In this document: positions 8,145 to 17,248 of the stretch, piece after piece | Layout: every line of letters starts with the position of its first letter | Numbering within the stretch: the first letter of the stretch is position 1 | Source of the DNA: Gillisia mitskevichiae | Lineage (GTDB): Bacteria; Bacteroidota; Bacteroidia; Flavobacteriales; Flavobacteriaceae | Reading direction: 5' to 3' | Length of the DNA: 64,000 nt | Assembly: GCF_003634585.1 (NCBI RefSeq) | Contig: NZ_RBLG01000001.1 | Coordinates: 806,001 to 870,000, forward strand | The notes under the pieces: model-generated | Seen by the model: only the letters and a program-made list of their open reading frames with translations | The model's database searches: none | Told to the model about the DNA's origin: nothing | Made by a program: the position numbers and the translations under genes

Positions 8145-8173
8145 AAAAGGGCCAACATCACTGCGGCCCTTTT
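8145..8173 (-). terminator. bidirectional intrinsic terminator, mainly for the M13 peptidase gene
   Basis: The arms AAAAGGGCC (8145-8153) and GGCCCTTTT (8165-8173) are perfectly complementary around an 11-base loop. On the minus strand the stem follows the M13 stop by 19 bases and is followed by a T-rich tract. On the plus strand it is also usable. Confidence 0.75.
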
Positions 8174-8192
8174 ATAATAACTACTTAAAATC

Positions 8193-10265
8193 TTACCAGA
8201 TCTTAACTCTGTTCTCTGGTTTTACATACATTTTATCACCTTCGGTAATTTCGAAAGCTTCGTAAAAAGCGTCGATGTTTTGAAGTGGTACATATGCACG
8301 ATACATTCCTGGAGAATGCGGATCTGTTTTAATTCTATTTCTTAAAGCTTCATCTCTCATCTTAGTTCTCCAAACGGTTGCCCAAGAAAGGAAGAAACGT
8401 TGCTCTGGCGTGAATCCATCTATTTCTCCTGGATTACCATGTTCTTTTAAATGTAATTGAAGTCCGTCGTAAGCAGCATTTACTCCTCCTAGATCTCCAA
8501 TATTCTCACCTAAAGTGAATTTCCCATTGATGAAAACACTGTCTAAAACTTCAATAGCACTGTATTGCTCTGCCAATGCACCACCAAGACCTTCAAAAGA
8601 CTCAAGATCTTTATCGCTCCACCAGTTGTTCAAGTTTCCTTCTGCATCAAATCTAGATCCACTATCATCAAATCCGTGAGAGATCTCATGACCAATCACT
8701 GCTCCAATTCCGCCGTAATTAACAGCAGCATCTGCTTTATAATCGTAGAAAGGTGGTTGTAAAATAGCCGCTGGGAAAACGATCTCATTATAACTAGGGT
8801 TGTAATAAGCATTTACAATTTGAGGAGCCATAAACCATTCTGACTTGTCTACCGGCGTTCCTAATTTTGCCATGTCTTCTTTTACATTCCATTTAGCAGC
8901 ATTTAGCATATTTTGGAAAAATGATCCTTTTCCATCTTTCGTAGATGTTATGTCTAATGCACTGTAATCTTTCCACTCATCTGGATATCCAACTTTAATG
9001 GTAGTAGAAGCTAGTTTTTCTTTAGCTTTTGTTTTAGTACTATCGCTCATCCAAGTAAGATTGTCTATTCTAACCTCATAGGATTTAATGATATTAGCGA
9101 TCATTTCCTGAGCTTTTTTCTTAGCTTCTGGCGGGAAATTCTCTTCTACGTATAATTTACCTAATGCTTCTCCTAAAGTTCCATTTACAGTTTGTAAAGC
9201 ACGTTCCTTTAGTGGACGTTGTTCTTTAGCTCCTTGCAAAGTTTTGCTGTAAAAATCCCAATTAGTTTGCTCTATTTCCATGCTTAATGCTGAAGAAGCA
9301 TCATTTAATAGATTCCAACGTAAATAAGTTTTCCAGTCTGCAACCTTATTTGCTGCGAATGTTTTTTGCAAAGCATCCATATATTTTGGTTGAGCTACAA
9401 TGATAGTATCTACTTTAGAAGCTCCAATAGCATCAAGATACGCTTTCCAGTCTAGTGCTGAAACTCTCTTTTGCAATTGCTCTACAGACATTGGGTTGTA
9501 GCTCTTTCTAGCATCTCTACGGTCTACTTTGTCCATTTGAGGGGTTGCTAAACTAGTTTCGAAAGCCAAAATGGTTTCTGCACTCTTTGTAGCATCTGCT
9601 TCAGAATCTCCTAAATACTGCAACATTTTAGTTACATGCTTCTTATAGTTCTCACGAGTTTCTTTAGTGCTTGCATCCATTTCAACATAATAGTCTCTAT
9701 CTGGCAATCCTAAACCTGCAGGATAAAGATACGCGGCATTTGCATTACTGTCTTTTGCATCTGCACGAACGCCAAATGAAAAGAATCCTGCACCACCATA
9801 TTGTTGCATTTCTGTAAGGAAAGCCTGTAAGTCTTTCTTGTTCTGGATAGCAGCAATTTTTTCTAAGTAAGGAGTTAGAGGAGCAACACCATTTTTATTT
9901 CTAGCTACCGTATCCATTATACTTTGGTATAGGTAAACCGCTTTTGCCTGATCGCTGTTTGCGTCCAATTCCTTATTATTAGATGCTTTTTCCAATAAAG
10001 AAAGTGCAGCTTCATCGGTGTTCTTTCTAAGTTCATTAAAACTACCCCAAGTAGTATATTCATCTGGGATTTCTGTAGAATCTGCCCATGTTCCGTTTAC
10101 ATATCTAAAGAAATCCTCTTTAGGGCTCATCGTAGTATCCATAAAAGCTAAATTGATCCCATGGGATTCTTCTTTAACTTCCATTTTTTTATCATCACTT
10201 TTACATCCGGTAACTACCGTTGCTGCAAGTGCAGATAAAATAAGTGCATTAGTTATTTTTTTCAT
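8193..10265 (-). CDS. M13 family metallopeptidase lipoprotein (neprilysin/PepO-type)
   Basis: The 690-residue length is normal for M13. It begins with a lipoprotein signal (MKKITNALILSALAATVVTGC, Cys21). In the C-terminal part, zinc motif VIGHEISHGFDD supplies HExxH, and GENIGDLGG supplies the third ligand Glu and the ENxxD motif. The substrate-binding NAYYNPSYNEIVFPAAILQP segment is also present. It should cleave oligopeptides outside the inner membrane. Acidic residues right after the Cys (CKSDDKK) resemble the surface-export signal of Bacteroidota lipoproteins, so surface display is possible. It stands alone between a terminator and a 294-base gap. Confidence 0.93.
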   Translation of the reverse strand: MKKITNALILSALAATVVTGCKSDDKKMEVKEESHGINLAFMDTTMSPKEDFFRYVNGTWADSTEIPDEYTTWGSFNELRKNTDEAALSLLEKASNNKELDANSDQAKAVYLYQSIMDTVARNKNGVAPLTPYLEKIAAIQNKKDLQAFLTEMQQYGGAGFFSFGVRADAKDSNANAAYLYPAGLGLPDRDYYVEMDASTKETRENYKKHVTKMLQYLGDSEADATKSAETILAFETSLATPQMDKVDRRDARKSYNPMSVEQLQKRVSALDWKAYLDAIGASKVDTIIVAQPKYMDALQKTFAANKVADWKTYLRWNLLNDASSALSMEIEQTNWDFYSKTLQGAKEQRPLKERALQTVNGTLGEALGKLYVEENFPPEAKKKAQEMIANIIKSYEVRIDNLTWMSDSTKTKAKEKLASTTIKVGYPDEWKDYSALDITSTKDGKGSFFQNMLNAAKWNVKEDMAKLGTPVDKSEWFMAPQIVNAYYNPSYNEIVFPAAILQPPFYDYKADAAVNYGGIGAVIGHEISHGFDDSGSRFDAEGNLNNWWSDKDLESFEGLGGALAEQYSAIEVLDSVFINGKFTLGENIGDLGGVNAAYDGLQLHLKEHGNPGEIDGFTPEQRFFLSWATVWRTKMRDEALRNRIKTDPHSPGMYRAYVPLQNIDAFYEAFEITEGDKMYVKPENRVKIW

Positions 10266-10559
10266 TTCAAAGAATAAGTTAAAATTTCCATGCTAAAATA
10301 CTAAAAAGTAAAAGATTACAAATAATTATTCCTACAAGCTGATTGTTCTTTAATTAGGTAGTTGTTTTTAGACGTGGAGGGGAGAATTGAGCTTTAAATA
10401 GTAGATGAAATAAATCTAAACCCTGTGTTCTTAATGCTAAGTATTTCAGAATCAATTATAAACAAATCATTTTAAAATTATTGTTTGCTGAAATTATTGT
10501 GATCATGATAAGGAGAACACCTTAAAAATATTCAGTTTGAAAAACGGAAAAAAAGTTGA
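10266..10559. other. gene-free stretch of 294 bases
   Basis: This is the largest gap in the window. It must hold the promoter of the M13 gene and the 3' region of the SnoaL-like lipoprotein gene. No ORF with coding character, strong hairpin or repeat is seen. Only a weak direct repeat of ATTATTGT around 10480-10500 was noticed. Confidence 0.6.
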
Positions 10560-11114
10560 TTAATTTTTAGCCTGAAGCTTAGTAATTAGAAGACTATCAG
10601 TCTGTTTTTTAATGGCAGTGATCTCGGTTACGTTATCGTTTGGAATTGCGATAGAAAGCACATAATGTTTTACCTTCCAGATACCTCCAACATTCTCCAT
10701 AACTCCAGAACCTCTACAAATTCCCATTTGAGTGCTTAAAAGCTCATCAAACCAAGCCAGACTATTTTCTTTTTGAGTATAAATATTTCGCTCCAAAGTG
10801 CTAAAACTCCAAGCTGTTCCTTTATCGAAATAAGGTTTTGAGAATTCCCGAAATTCCTTATTCTGCCAATTTTCGCTAGCATCAGTACCAATAAAAACTC
10901 CGTCTGTTGTCATTAATCCAAAATACTCATCAAAATTTGCAGAGGCTGCAGCTTTATGCCAGTTCTCCAAGCTAGCATTTATTTTTTCTTTTATATTTTC
11001 TTCAGAAACAACTTTGTCTGTTTTAGTTTTTTCAGAAGCCTTTTCCTCATTTTGAGAGTTAACATTGTTACACGCAAAGCTTGTTACTAAAAGAAGAAGG
11101 AGTAATTTTTTCAT
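10560..11114 (-). CDS. SnoaL-like / NTF2-like domain lipoprotein
   Basis: The 184-residue protein has a lipoprotein signal ending TSFAC (Cys15), a charged linker (residues 20-50) and one NTF2-like cone domain. The domain opens with ASLENWHKAAASANFDEYF and continues with TDGVFIGTDASENW, NSLAWFDELL and GIWKVKHYVLSIAIP, the usual DUF4440/SnoaL-like-3 pattern. Members of this fold bind small molecules or have cyclase-like activity; function here is unknown. It follows the neighbouring lipoprotein gene by 20 bases on the same strand, so the two are probably an operon with envelope localisation. Confidence 0.78.
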   Translation of the reverse strand: MKKLLLLLLVTSFACNNVNSQNEEKASEKTKTDKVVSEENIKEKINASLENWHKAAASANFDEYFGLMTTDGVFIGTDASENWQNKEFREFSKPYFDKGTAWSFSTLERNIYTQKENSLAWFDELLSTQMGICRGSGVMENVGGIWKVKHYVLSIAIPNDNVTEITAIKKQTDSLLITKLQAKN

Positions 11115-11134
11115 ATTTCTAAAATAATTGATTT

Positions 11135-11755
11135 TTATAAATTTTCTATTAATATAGAATCAGTGGATTTAGAATCAGTAATAGGTCTTTTTCGTGGTGC
11201 AGGAATAACTCTGTCTGTAGATTGCTCCTCGCCATTATCTATTGCATCCAATTCTTCTTCAAATTCCTCTAAGGTTTTCAGGAAAAGTTCATTAATCTGA
11301 ATTTTAAAATTATTCCATTCTAATGGCAACTCTTTAGCTGTTTTTGATAATTTCTCAGGATCTACTATCCTTTTTTCTGCCTGTTGTTGCAAGATCTTAG
11401 ATTTGGTTACCAGCACTCCTAATCGGGCTTTAACTGCATTAGAGTTTAATCTTGATGGTACTGTTTCTTGAAGAGATTTCATGATCTCTGTTATTGGCGT
11501 AGCATTAGAGATCACATCATTTAAAGTATAATCACTTAAATTTTCGATCTCACTTTGCGCAGTAATATAGGCCAACCATTCATTCGTGATCTCCTGAGCC
11601 TCTGATAAAAGCACCACTTTTAATTTAGAAGCTTCTAACTTTTGTGATAAAGCCAACTGAATTTCTTTCTTATCTGTATCATTAGTATTTTCTGTATTAT
11701 TTTGGTTACATCCAACCATTAAAACTATAAATAGTATCCAAAAGGAAGTTTTCAT
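11135..11755 (-). CDS. lipoprotein of unknown function
   Basis: The 206-residue protein begins MKTSFWILFIVLMVGCNQN, a clear lipobox with Cys16. The rest is predicted to be mostly helical and charged, with several heptad-like stretches (for example KLEASKLKVVLLSEAQEI and PLEWNNFKIQINELFLKTLEEFEEELD), and ends in a Ser/Thr/Asp-rich tail with a PAPRKRP segment. No family is recognised. It lies 20 bases upstream of the SnoaL-like lipoprotein gene on the same strand, and is divergent from the threonine dehydrogenase gene. Confidence 0.7.
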   Translation of the reverse strand: MKTSFWILFIVLMVGCNQNNTENTNDTDKKEIQLALSQKLEASKLKVVLLSEAQEITNEWLAYITAQSEIENLSDYTLNDVISNATPITEIMKSLQETVPSRLNSNAVKARLGVLVTKSKILQQQAEKRIVDPEKLSKTAKELPLEWNNFKIQINELFLKTLEEFEEELDAIDNGEEQSTDRVIPAPRKRPITDSKSTDSILIENL

Positions 11756-11878
11756 AAGCTAATCTTGTAAAGCAAAGTTAATGAAAAAGCATTGCCAATA
11801 AAGCAAGCCTTAAAGATGTGTTAGAATGTTATATCATCCTATTTGAAATGGATATATTTGCCCAGTAAAATTTACAGA

Positions 11879-12844
11879 ATGATTTTAGATAAAATATTGA
11901 TTATTGGGGCTTCCGGCCAAATAGGAAGTGAACTTGCATTAAAATTACGTGAGCAACATGGAAATGATAATGTGATTGCAAGTGATATAAAGGAAGGTAG
12001 TGAAGAGCTTATGTCTAGCGGCCCTTTTGAGATCATGGACGCTACAGATGAAGGCGGAATTGCCCATCTTATTGAAAAACATAGCATTACAGATGTTTAT
12101 TTAATGGCTGCTATGTTAAGTGCCACTGGGGAGAAAATGCCTATGAAAGCATGGAATTTAAATATGAATTCTCTATTTATAGTTCTAAACTTAGCTAAAG
12201 ATAAAAAGATAAAAAAAGTGTTTTGGCCATCCAGTATAGCTGTTTTTGGACCAACCACTCCAAAACAAGATACGCCGCAAACTACCATTATGGAACCGAC
12301 TACGGTTTATGGAATTAGTAAGCAAACCGGTGAACGTTGGTGTGAGTATTTCTTTAATAAGTTTGGAGTAGATGTTAGGAGTATTAGATATCCTGGAATT
12401 ATAAGTTATAAGACCTTACCTGGTGGGGGAACTACAGATTATGCGATTGAAATATTTCATGAAGCCCTAAGAACTGGAAAATACACCTCTTTTCTGGGTG
12501 AAGACACAGCCTTACCAATGATGTTCATGGATGATGCTATAAAAGCAACAGTAGATATAATGAATGAACCTGCAGAGAATGTGAAGGTGAGATCTTCGTA
12601 TAATTTATCTGCAATGAGTTTTACGCCTAAAGAATTGGCTGAAGCGATAAAAAAGGAAATACCCGAATTTGAAATAGATTATAAGCCAGACTTTAGACAG
12701 GCGATCGCCGATTCATGGCCAAGTAGTATAGATGATAGTGCTGCGCGAGCAGATTGGAACTGGAAACATGAGTACGATCTTAAAAAGCTTACTCAAACAA
12801 TGTTTAAAGGATTACAAGAGTCTATCTCCTTAAAAAGCAAGTAA
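11879..12844 (+). CDS. tdh: NAD-dependent L-threonine 3-dehydrogenase, epimerase/SDR type
   Basis: The 321-residue protein begins MILDKILIIGASGQIGSELA with the extended-SDR loop GASGQIG. It has a PSSIAVFGP segment and catalytic YGISK (Tyr and Lys). The segments GGGTTDYAIEIFHEAL and LPMMFMDDAIKATVDIMNE are characteristic of the short-chain threonine dehydrogenase described in Flavobacterium and Cytophaga. The reaction is L-threonine plus NAD to 2-amino-3-ketobutyrate, the first step of threonine breakdown to glycine. An upstream ATG at 11843 would add twelve residues before the Rossmann strand; 11879 is preferred. A strong terminator follows. Confidence 0.9.
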   Translation: MILDKILIIGASGQIGSELALKLREQHGNDNVIASDIKEGSEELMSSGPFEIMDATDEGGIAHLIEKHSITDVYLMAAMLSATGEKMPMKAWNLNMNSLFIVLNLAKDKKIKKVFWPSSIAVFGPTTPKQDTPQTTIMEPTTVYGISKQTGERWCEYFFNKFGVDVRSIRYPGIISYKTLPGGGTTDYAIEIFHEALRTGKYTSFLGEDTALPMMFMDDAIKATVDIMNEPAENVKVRSSYNLSAMSFTPKELAEAIKKEIPEFEIDYKPDFRQAIADSWPSSIDDSAARADWNWKHEYDLKKLTQTMFKGLQESISLKSK

Positions 12845-12845
12845 T

Positions 12846-12880
12846 AAAAAACCCGTCTAAATTAATTTAGACGGGTTTTT
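12846..12880. terminator. bidirectional terminator between tdh and the cold-shock gene
   Basis: A perfect 35-bp palindrome, with arms AAAAACCCGTCTAAATT and AATTTAGACGGGTTTTT, begins one base after the tdh stop. T-runs on both strands let it serve tdh on the plus strand and the cold-shock gene on the minus strand. Confidence 0.9.
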
Positions 12881-12908
12881 AAATCTTCGAATTAAATATA
12901 AAAATATA

Positions 12909-13106
12909 TTAATCGTGGATCAAACGTACTTGAGCAGCCGTTAGTCCTTTTCTTCCTTCTTCTTCAACGTACTCAACTTTGTCGCCTTCATTTAAAGACT
13001 CTCCATTAAGACCTGTAACGTGCACAAAGATGTCTCTTCCTGTATCGTCGTTAGTGATGAATCCGTAACCTTTAGACTCATTGAAAAATTTAACTGTACC
13101 TTCCAT
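12909..13106 (-). CDS. cold-shock domain protein (CspA family)
   Basis: The 65-residue protein begins MEGTVKFFNESKGYGFIT and contains RNP1 (KGYGFI) and RNP2 (DIFVHV), the nucleic-acid binding surface of the OB-fold. The length is exactly that of single-domain Csp proteins, which melt RNA secondary structure. The frame is open further upstream from a TTG at 13169, but those 21 residues are hydrophobic and unlike Csp proteins, so the ATG at 13106 is taken. A TAAGTTTG box at 13134-13141 fits the -7 consensus and gives a short leader. Confidence 0.95.
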   Translation of the reverse strand: MEGTVKFFNESKGYGFITNDDTGRDIFVHVTGLNGESLNEGDKVEYVEEEGRKGLTAAQVRLIHD

Positions 13107-13133
13107 TGTAATAAAATAAAAATTAATAAAGAA

Positions 13134-13141
13134 CAAACTTA
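13134..13141 (-). promoter_or_regulatory. candidate -7 box of the cold-shock gene
   Basis: On the minus strand the sequence is TAAGTTTG, a match to TAnnTTTG, 27 bases before the chosen ATG. It lies inside the longer open frame, which supports the shorter start. Confidence 0.35.
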
Positions 13142-13206
13142 CATAATATAATTTATCCTTTTTGCTCAATTAGGAATATTTTTTAACATTATTAATTATA
13201 AGCCTT

Positions 13207-13446
13207 TTACTCTCTACGATTATCACGCATTTTATCCATGTTTTCTTTTGTAAGAGTATAGTCACTTAGTTTTTTTCCATTCCACCGGACGTATAAGAAG
13301 ATGGGCATCAGTACAAAAGCACTTGCAAGAACTGCGATCCCTATAATTCTATCTCCAAGAAGTACGTCATCATTCAACCTATAATAAAAGCCAAATCCAA
13401 TGGCAATAAGAATAGAGATTGAGAGTATTTTAATTACTATTTTCAT
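13207..13446 (-). CDS. small two-helix membrane protein of unknown function
   Basis: The 79-residue protein has two hydrophobic segments (about residues 5-20 and 34-53) and a basic C-terminal tail ending KMRDNRRE. No family is recognised. It starts 3 bases after the stop of the CLC chloride transporter gene, so it is cotranscribed and possibly translationally coupled. An accessory role for the transporter is only a guess from position. Confidence 0.65.
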   Translation of the reverse strand: MKIVIKILSISILIAIGFGFYYRLNDDVLLGDRIIGIAVLASAFVLMPIFLYVRWNGKKLSDYTLTKENMDKMRDNRRE

Positions 13447-13449
13447 TGT

Positions 13450-15240
13450 CTAAACGGTTACTTCAATTAATTTCTGTCTATATGCTGTGAGCAATTTAGA
13501 CTTGGATACAAACCCAATATATTTATCATTTTCTGTTACGGGTAAATTCCATGCTTCACTTTCATGAAATTTTCTCATGATATTTTGCATTCCGTCTTTA
13601 TCGATATCAATTATTGCTGGAGCCCGTTGCATGAGTTCCTGCACAGTAACTTTGTCATATAGATCTCTATCAAACATAATAGGTCTAATGTCATCTAATA
13701 ATATGATCCCTGCAAAATGACCTTTATTATCCAATACTGGATATAAATTTCGTGAAGATTTTGTAACTCCTTTATGTATAACATCTCCCAAGCTCATATC
13801 TACCTCTAGCTTTATAAAATTAGTCTCTATAAGATTCCTAATATTCATTAAAGTGAGAACTGCTTTATCCTTGTCATGTGTTAAAAGCTCTCCTTTCATT
13901 GCCAGTTCCATGGTATAAACTGAATGAGGCTGGAATTGATTGGTGATCATATAAGAAATGGTTGCAGTGATCATTAAAGGTACGAAAAGCCCATATCCAC
14001 CAGTGAGCTCTGCAATAAGGAATATTGCCGTAAGAGGTGCATGTAGCACACCAGCCATAAGACCAGCCATACCAACTAAGGTGAAACTACTAACCGAAAT
14101 GGGATTTTTTAAGATCCCTAAGTTATTTACTATAAGTGCAAATCCATGTCCCATTGCGCTTCCCATAAAAAGAACAGGGGCAAAAATACCTCCAACTCCT
14201 CCAGCTCCAAAAGTTAAAGAAGTTGCAATAATTTTAAAGATCACCAATCCAGCTAAAAGAGCAACTACTACCCAAATATTCTCGAGATAATCATTAAATA
14301 AGTTGGTGCCTAAAGCTTTTATATAATTTTCTGTAAGTAGGTTGTTTATTACGTTGTAACCTTCCCCATAAAGTGGAGGAATCATATATACAAGTATTCC
14401 AAGACCAATTCCTCCAATTAATAGTCTTCTCATTGGAGATCCTATTTTTTTGAAGAGCTCATTCATTTTAAAATAGACCGAGGTAAAATACATCGAACAA
14501 AATGCGGCTAATATTCCAAGAATAATATAGAAGGGCACTTCAGAAATCAAGAATTTATCCTGTAGCTGAAAAGGTAAAATAATATCAGATCCAAAAAAGA
14601 AGTAGGAGGTAAGTATTGCTGAAACCGATGCAATAAGCAAAGGCAACATGGAGATCAACGTGAGGTCTAAACTAAAAACTTCTATAGCAAAAATTATTGC
14701 AGCAATCGGAGCTTTAAAGATAGAGGACATAGCTCCTGCCGCAGCACAACCAATAAGCAGCGTGCGGTGAGTTTGATTCATTTGAAATACACGTGCTATA
14801 TTAGATCCTAGGGAAGCTCCGGTAGCAACGGTTGGTCCTTCCAGTCCTACAGATCCTCCAAAACCTACAGTTAGCGGTGCAGTTAACAATGACGCATACA
14901 TCTGGAAAGGTTTCATAAGCCCTTGTCTCTTAGAAATAGCGTAAAGCGTAGATGGTATCCCATGTCCAAGCTTTTTCTTTAAACCGTATCTAAGGATAAG
15001 TAGTGTTAGGGTTAGCCCGATAATTGGAAAAATGAAATAAAAAGCGTGCTGTACATTCGCAATTAACTTTCCTTCGAGTAATTCCTGAATAAAGTGAGTA
15101 AGGTTTTTAATAACTACCGCTCCAAATCCACTAGCAAAACCAATAAGCGCACTAAGTATTAAAATGAATTGATGTTGAGTAAGATTGTTAGTCTTCCAAA
15201 GTAAAAATTTTTGAAAACCGGGTTTGGCTTGTGCGAACAT
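13450..15240 (-). CDS. CLC-family chloride channel/transporter with C-terminal CBS domains
   Basis: The 596-residue protein has the CLC membrane core (to about residue 440) and two CBS domains (about 460-590, with GVTKSSRNLYPVLDNKG and LPVTENDKYIGFVSKSK). Selectivity-filter motifs are GHGIP (His93), GLEGP (gating Glu134), GGIFAP and the Tyr of SVYTMEL. Compared with E. coli ClC, the central Ser107 position is His93, and the internal proton glutamate (Glu203) position is Val188 in FAIEV, as in animal channel-type CLCs. It therefore may be an uncoupled channel rather than a 2Cl/H antiporter. The small membrane gene follows directly. Confidence 0.92.
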   Translation of the reverse strand: MFAQAKPGFQKFLLWKTNNLTQHQFILILSALIGFASGFGAVVIKNLTHFIQELLEGKLIANVQHAFYFIFPIIGLTLTLLILRYGLKKKLGHGIPSTLYAISKRQGLMKPFQMYASLLTAPLTVGFGGSVGLEGPTVATGASLGSNIARVFQMNQTHRTLLIGCAAAGAMSSIFKAPIAAIIFAIEVFSLDLTLISMLPLLIASVSAILTSYFFFGSDIILPFQLQDKFLISEVPFYIILGILAAFCSMYFTSVYFKMNELFKKIGSPMRRLLIGGIGLGILVYMIPPLYGEGYNVINNLLTENYIKALGTNLFNDYLENIWVVVALLAGLVIFKIIATSLTFGAGGVGGIFAPVLFMGSAMGHGFALIVNNLGILKNPISVSSFTLVGMAGLMAGVLHAPLTAIFLIAELTGGYGLFVPLMITATISYMITNQFQPHSVYTMELAMKGELLTHDKDKAVLTLMNIRNLIETNFIKLEVDMSLGDVIHKGVTKSSRNLYPVLDNKGHFAGIILLDDIRPIMFDRDLYDKVTVQELMQRAPAIIDIDKDGMQNIMRKFHESEAWNLPVTENDKYIGFVSKSKLLTAYRQKLIEVTV

Positions 15241-15301
15241 CTAGGATGTTGAAATTATTGAACAGTGAAAATGTATTACTAATATATTAAGTTAAAACGA
15301 G

Positions 15302-15336
15302 TTAGGGGTTCTATTCTATAATAATATAGACCCTAA
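15302..15336 (-). terminator. weak terminator-like hairpin downstream of aspS
   Basis: On the minus strand TTAGGG, then TCTAT, pair with ATAG(A)A and CCCTAA across an AT-rich loop. The downstream T-run is short (CTCGTTTTAAC), so termination efficiency is doubtful. Confidence 0.3.
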
Positions 15337-15373
15337 AAAGTTTCTGTACTTATTTTACAAACGAAATTTGCCT

Positions 15374-17122
15374 TTATTCAGTAACCTTTAAGTGCAATTC
15401 GCCAAGTTGAGCATTGTCCAGTTTTGATGGTGCGTCTATCATTATATCTCTTCCAGAGTTGTTCTTTGGGAATGCTATATAATCTCTAATAGTTTCATGA
15501 CCCCCAAGTATGGAAACCAATCTATCAAATCCAAAAGCGATCCCTCCGTGTGGTGGGGCTCCAAATTGGAATGCATCCATTAAAAATCCAAATTGTGCTT
15601 TTGCTTCTTCTGGAGTAAACCCTAAGTAATCAAACATCATAGCTTGAGTTTCTTTATCGTGAATACGAATAGAACCTCCGCCAATTTCATTTCCATTCAT
15701 CACCAAATCATAAGCATTTGCTCTTACCTTTCCTGGCTCGGTGGCTAATAAAGCAATATCTTCTGGCTTTGGAGAAGTAAATGGGTGGTGCATTGCATGA
15801 TATCTGTTAGTGTCTTCATCCCATTCTAATAGAGGGAAGTCTACAACCCATAATGGCGCAAATTCTTTTGCATTTCTCAATCCTAGTTCTGTAGCTAAAT
15901 GCATTCTTAACGCACTTAATTGTGCTCTAGTACTATTAGCATCTCCAGACATCACCAAAATAAGGTCTCCAGGATTTGCTCCGGTTTCTTTTGCCCAAGC
16001 TTGTAAGTCTTCTTCAGAATAAAATTTATCTACAGAAGATTTTAAAGTTCCATCATCATTGTATTTTGCCCAAACCATTCCGTTTGCACCAACTTGTGGA
16101 CGCTTAACCCACTCGATAAGTTTATCTATTTGCTTTCTTGTATACGAAGCAGCTCCGGGAACAGCAATTCCAACAATAAGTTCTTGCTGATCGAAAACAT
16201 TGAAACCTTTGTTCTTTGCAAGATCATTCAATTCTGCAAACTCCATCCCAAAACGAATATCTGGTTTGTCGTTTCCATATTTTTTCATAGCATCTGCATA
16301 GGTCATTCTTGGAAAATCTCCTATTTCAACACCTTTTATTTCTTTAAGTAAATGGCGAGTTAATCCTTCAAAAATATTCAGGATATCTTCTTGCTCTACA
16401 AATGCCATTTCACAGTCAATCTGTGTGAATTCAGGTTGTCTGTCTGCTCTAAGATCTTCATCTCTAAAACATTTTACGATCTGGAAATACTTATCCATTC
16501 CACCAACCATAAGCAATTGCTTAAAGGTTTGTGGGGATTGTGGTAAGGCGTAGAATTGTCCTTCATTCATTCTACTTGGCACCACAAAATCACGAGCTCC
16601 TTCTGGGGTAGATTTAATAAGATATGGGGTTTCCACTTCTATAAATCCTTCTTCAGAAAGATAATTTCTAACCTTCATTCCTACCTTATGACGGAACATT
16701 AGATTTTCTTTCACAGGATTTCTCCTGATGTCCAAATAGCGATATTTCATACGAAGCTCTTCTCCACCATCGGTTTCATTTTCAATAGTGAAAGGAGGAG
16801 TTAAGGAGGCATTCAATATTTTAAATTCGGATACCAAAATTTCAATATCACCGGTTGCAAGTTGCGGATTCTTAGATTCACGCTCAATTACTTTTCCGGT
16901 AACTTGGATAACAAACTCACGACCTAATTGTGCCGCTTTTTCCATCATTTCTGAAGAAGTACGCTCTTCATCAAAAATAAGTTGGGTCATCCCGTAGCGA
17001 TCTCTAAGATCTACCCAGATCATAAATCCCTTATTTCGGGTCTTTTGAACCCACCCAGATAAGGCAACTTCCTTATTAATGTGATCTGCTCTTAATTCTC
17101 CACAAGTATGACTTCTATACAT
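15374..17122 (-). CDS. aspS: aspartate--tRNA ligase
   Basis: The 582-residue length fits bacterial-type AspRS with the GAD insertion. The N-terminal OB-fold anticodon-binding domain opens [19 protein letters not shown]. Class II motif 2 is [18 protein letters not shown] and motif 3 is [15 protein letters not shown]. The segment [20 protein letters not shown] is also diagnostic. It charges tRNA-Asp in the cytoplasm. Whether it is discriminating or also charges tRNA-Asn cannot be told, but a separate asnS exists at 40 kb. The ATG is preceded by a TACTTTTG promoter box 24 bases upstream. Confidence 0.97.
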   Translation of the reverse strand: MYRSHTCGELRADHINKEVALSGWVQKTRNKGFMIWVDLRDRYGMTQLIFDEERTSSEMMEKAAQLGREFVIQVTGKVIERESKNPQLATGDIEILVSEFKILNASLTPPFTIENETDGGEELRMKYRYLDIRRNPVKENLMFRHKVGMKVRNYLSEEGFIEVETPYLIKSTPEGARDFVVPSRMNEGQFYALPQSPQTFKQLLMVGGMDKYFQIVKCFRDEDLRADRQPEFTQIDCEMAFVEQEDILNIFEGLTRHLLKEIKGVEIGDFPRMTYADAMKKYGNDKPDIRFGMEFAELNDLAKNKGFNVFDQQELIVGIAVPGAASYTRKQIDKLIEWVKRPQVGANGMVWAKYNDDGTLKSSVDKFYSEEDLQAWAKETGANPGDLILVMSGDANSTRAQLSALRMHLATELGLRNAKEFAPLWVVDFPLLEWDEDTNRYHAMHHPFTSPKPEDIALLATEPGKVRANAYDLVMNGNEIGGGSIRIHDKETQAMMFDYLGFTPEEAKAQFGFLMDAFQFGAPPHGGIAFGFDRLVSILGGHETIRDYIAFPKNNSGRDIMIDAPSKLDNAQLGELHLKVTE

Positions 17123-17146
17123 AACGCACTATTGAATTTTGGTTTG

Positions 17147-17154
17147 CAAAAGTA
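17147..17154 (-). promoter_or_regulatory. candidate -7 box of aspS (TACTTTTG)
   Basis: On the minus strand TACTTTTG matches TAnnTTTG exactly and lies 24 bases before the aspS ATG. No clear -33 TTG is seen. Confidence 0.4.
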
Positions 17155-17193
17155 AGAAGATTAAGTGTTACCCTGAAGAATTGAGACATAAAA

Positions 17194-17225
17194 AAACCTT
17201 TCAACTTTTAAAGGTTGAAAGGTTT
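17194..17225 (-). terminator. intrinsic terminator of the efflux operon
   Basis: The arms AAACCTTTCAAC and GTTGAAAGGTTT form a 12-bp stem, 24 bases downstream of the RND permease stop. On the minus strand it is followed by a run of seven T. Confidence 0.85.
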
Positions 17226-17248
17226 AAAAATCTATTAGTAACTACTAT

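Noticed and set aside
13958-14290. 110-codon ORF opposite the CLC gene
   Set aside because: It is the antisense reading of conserved CLC helices, with no independent features.
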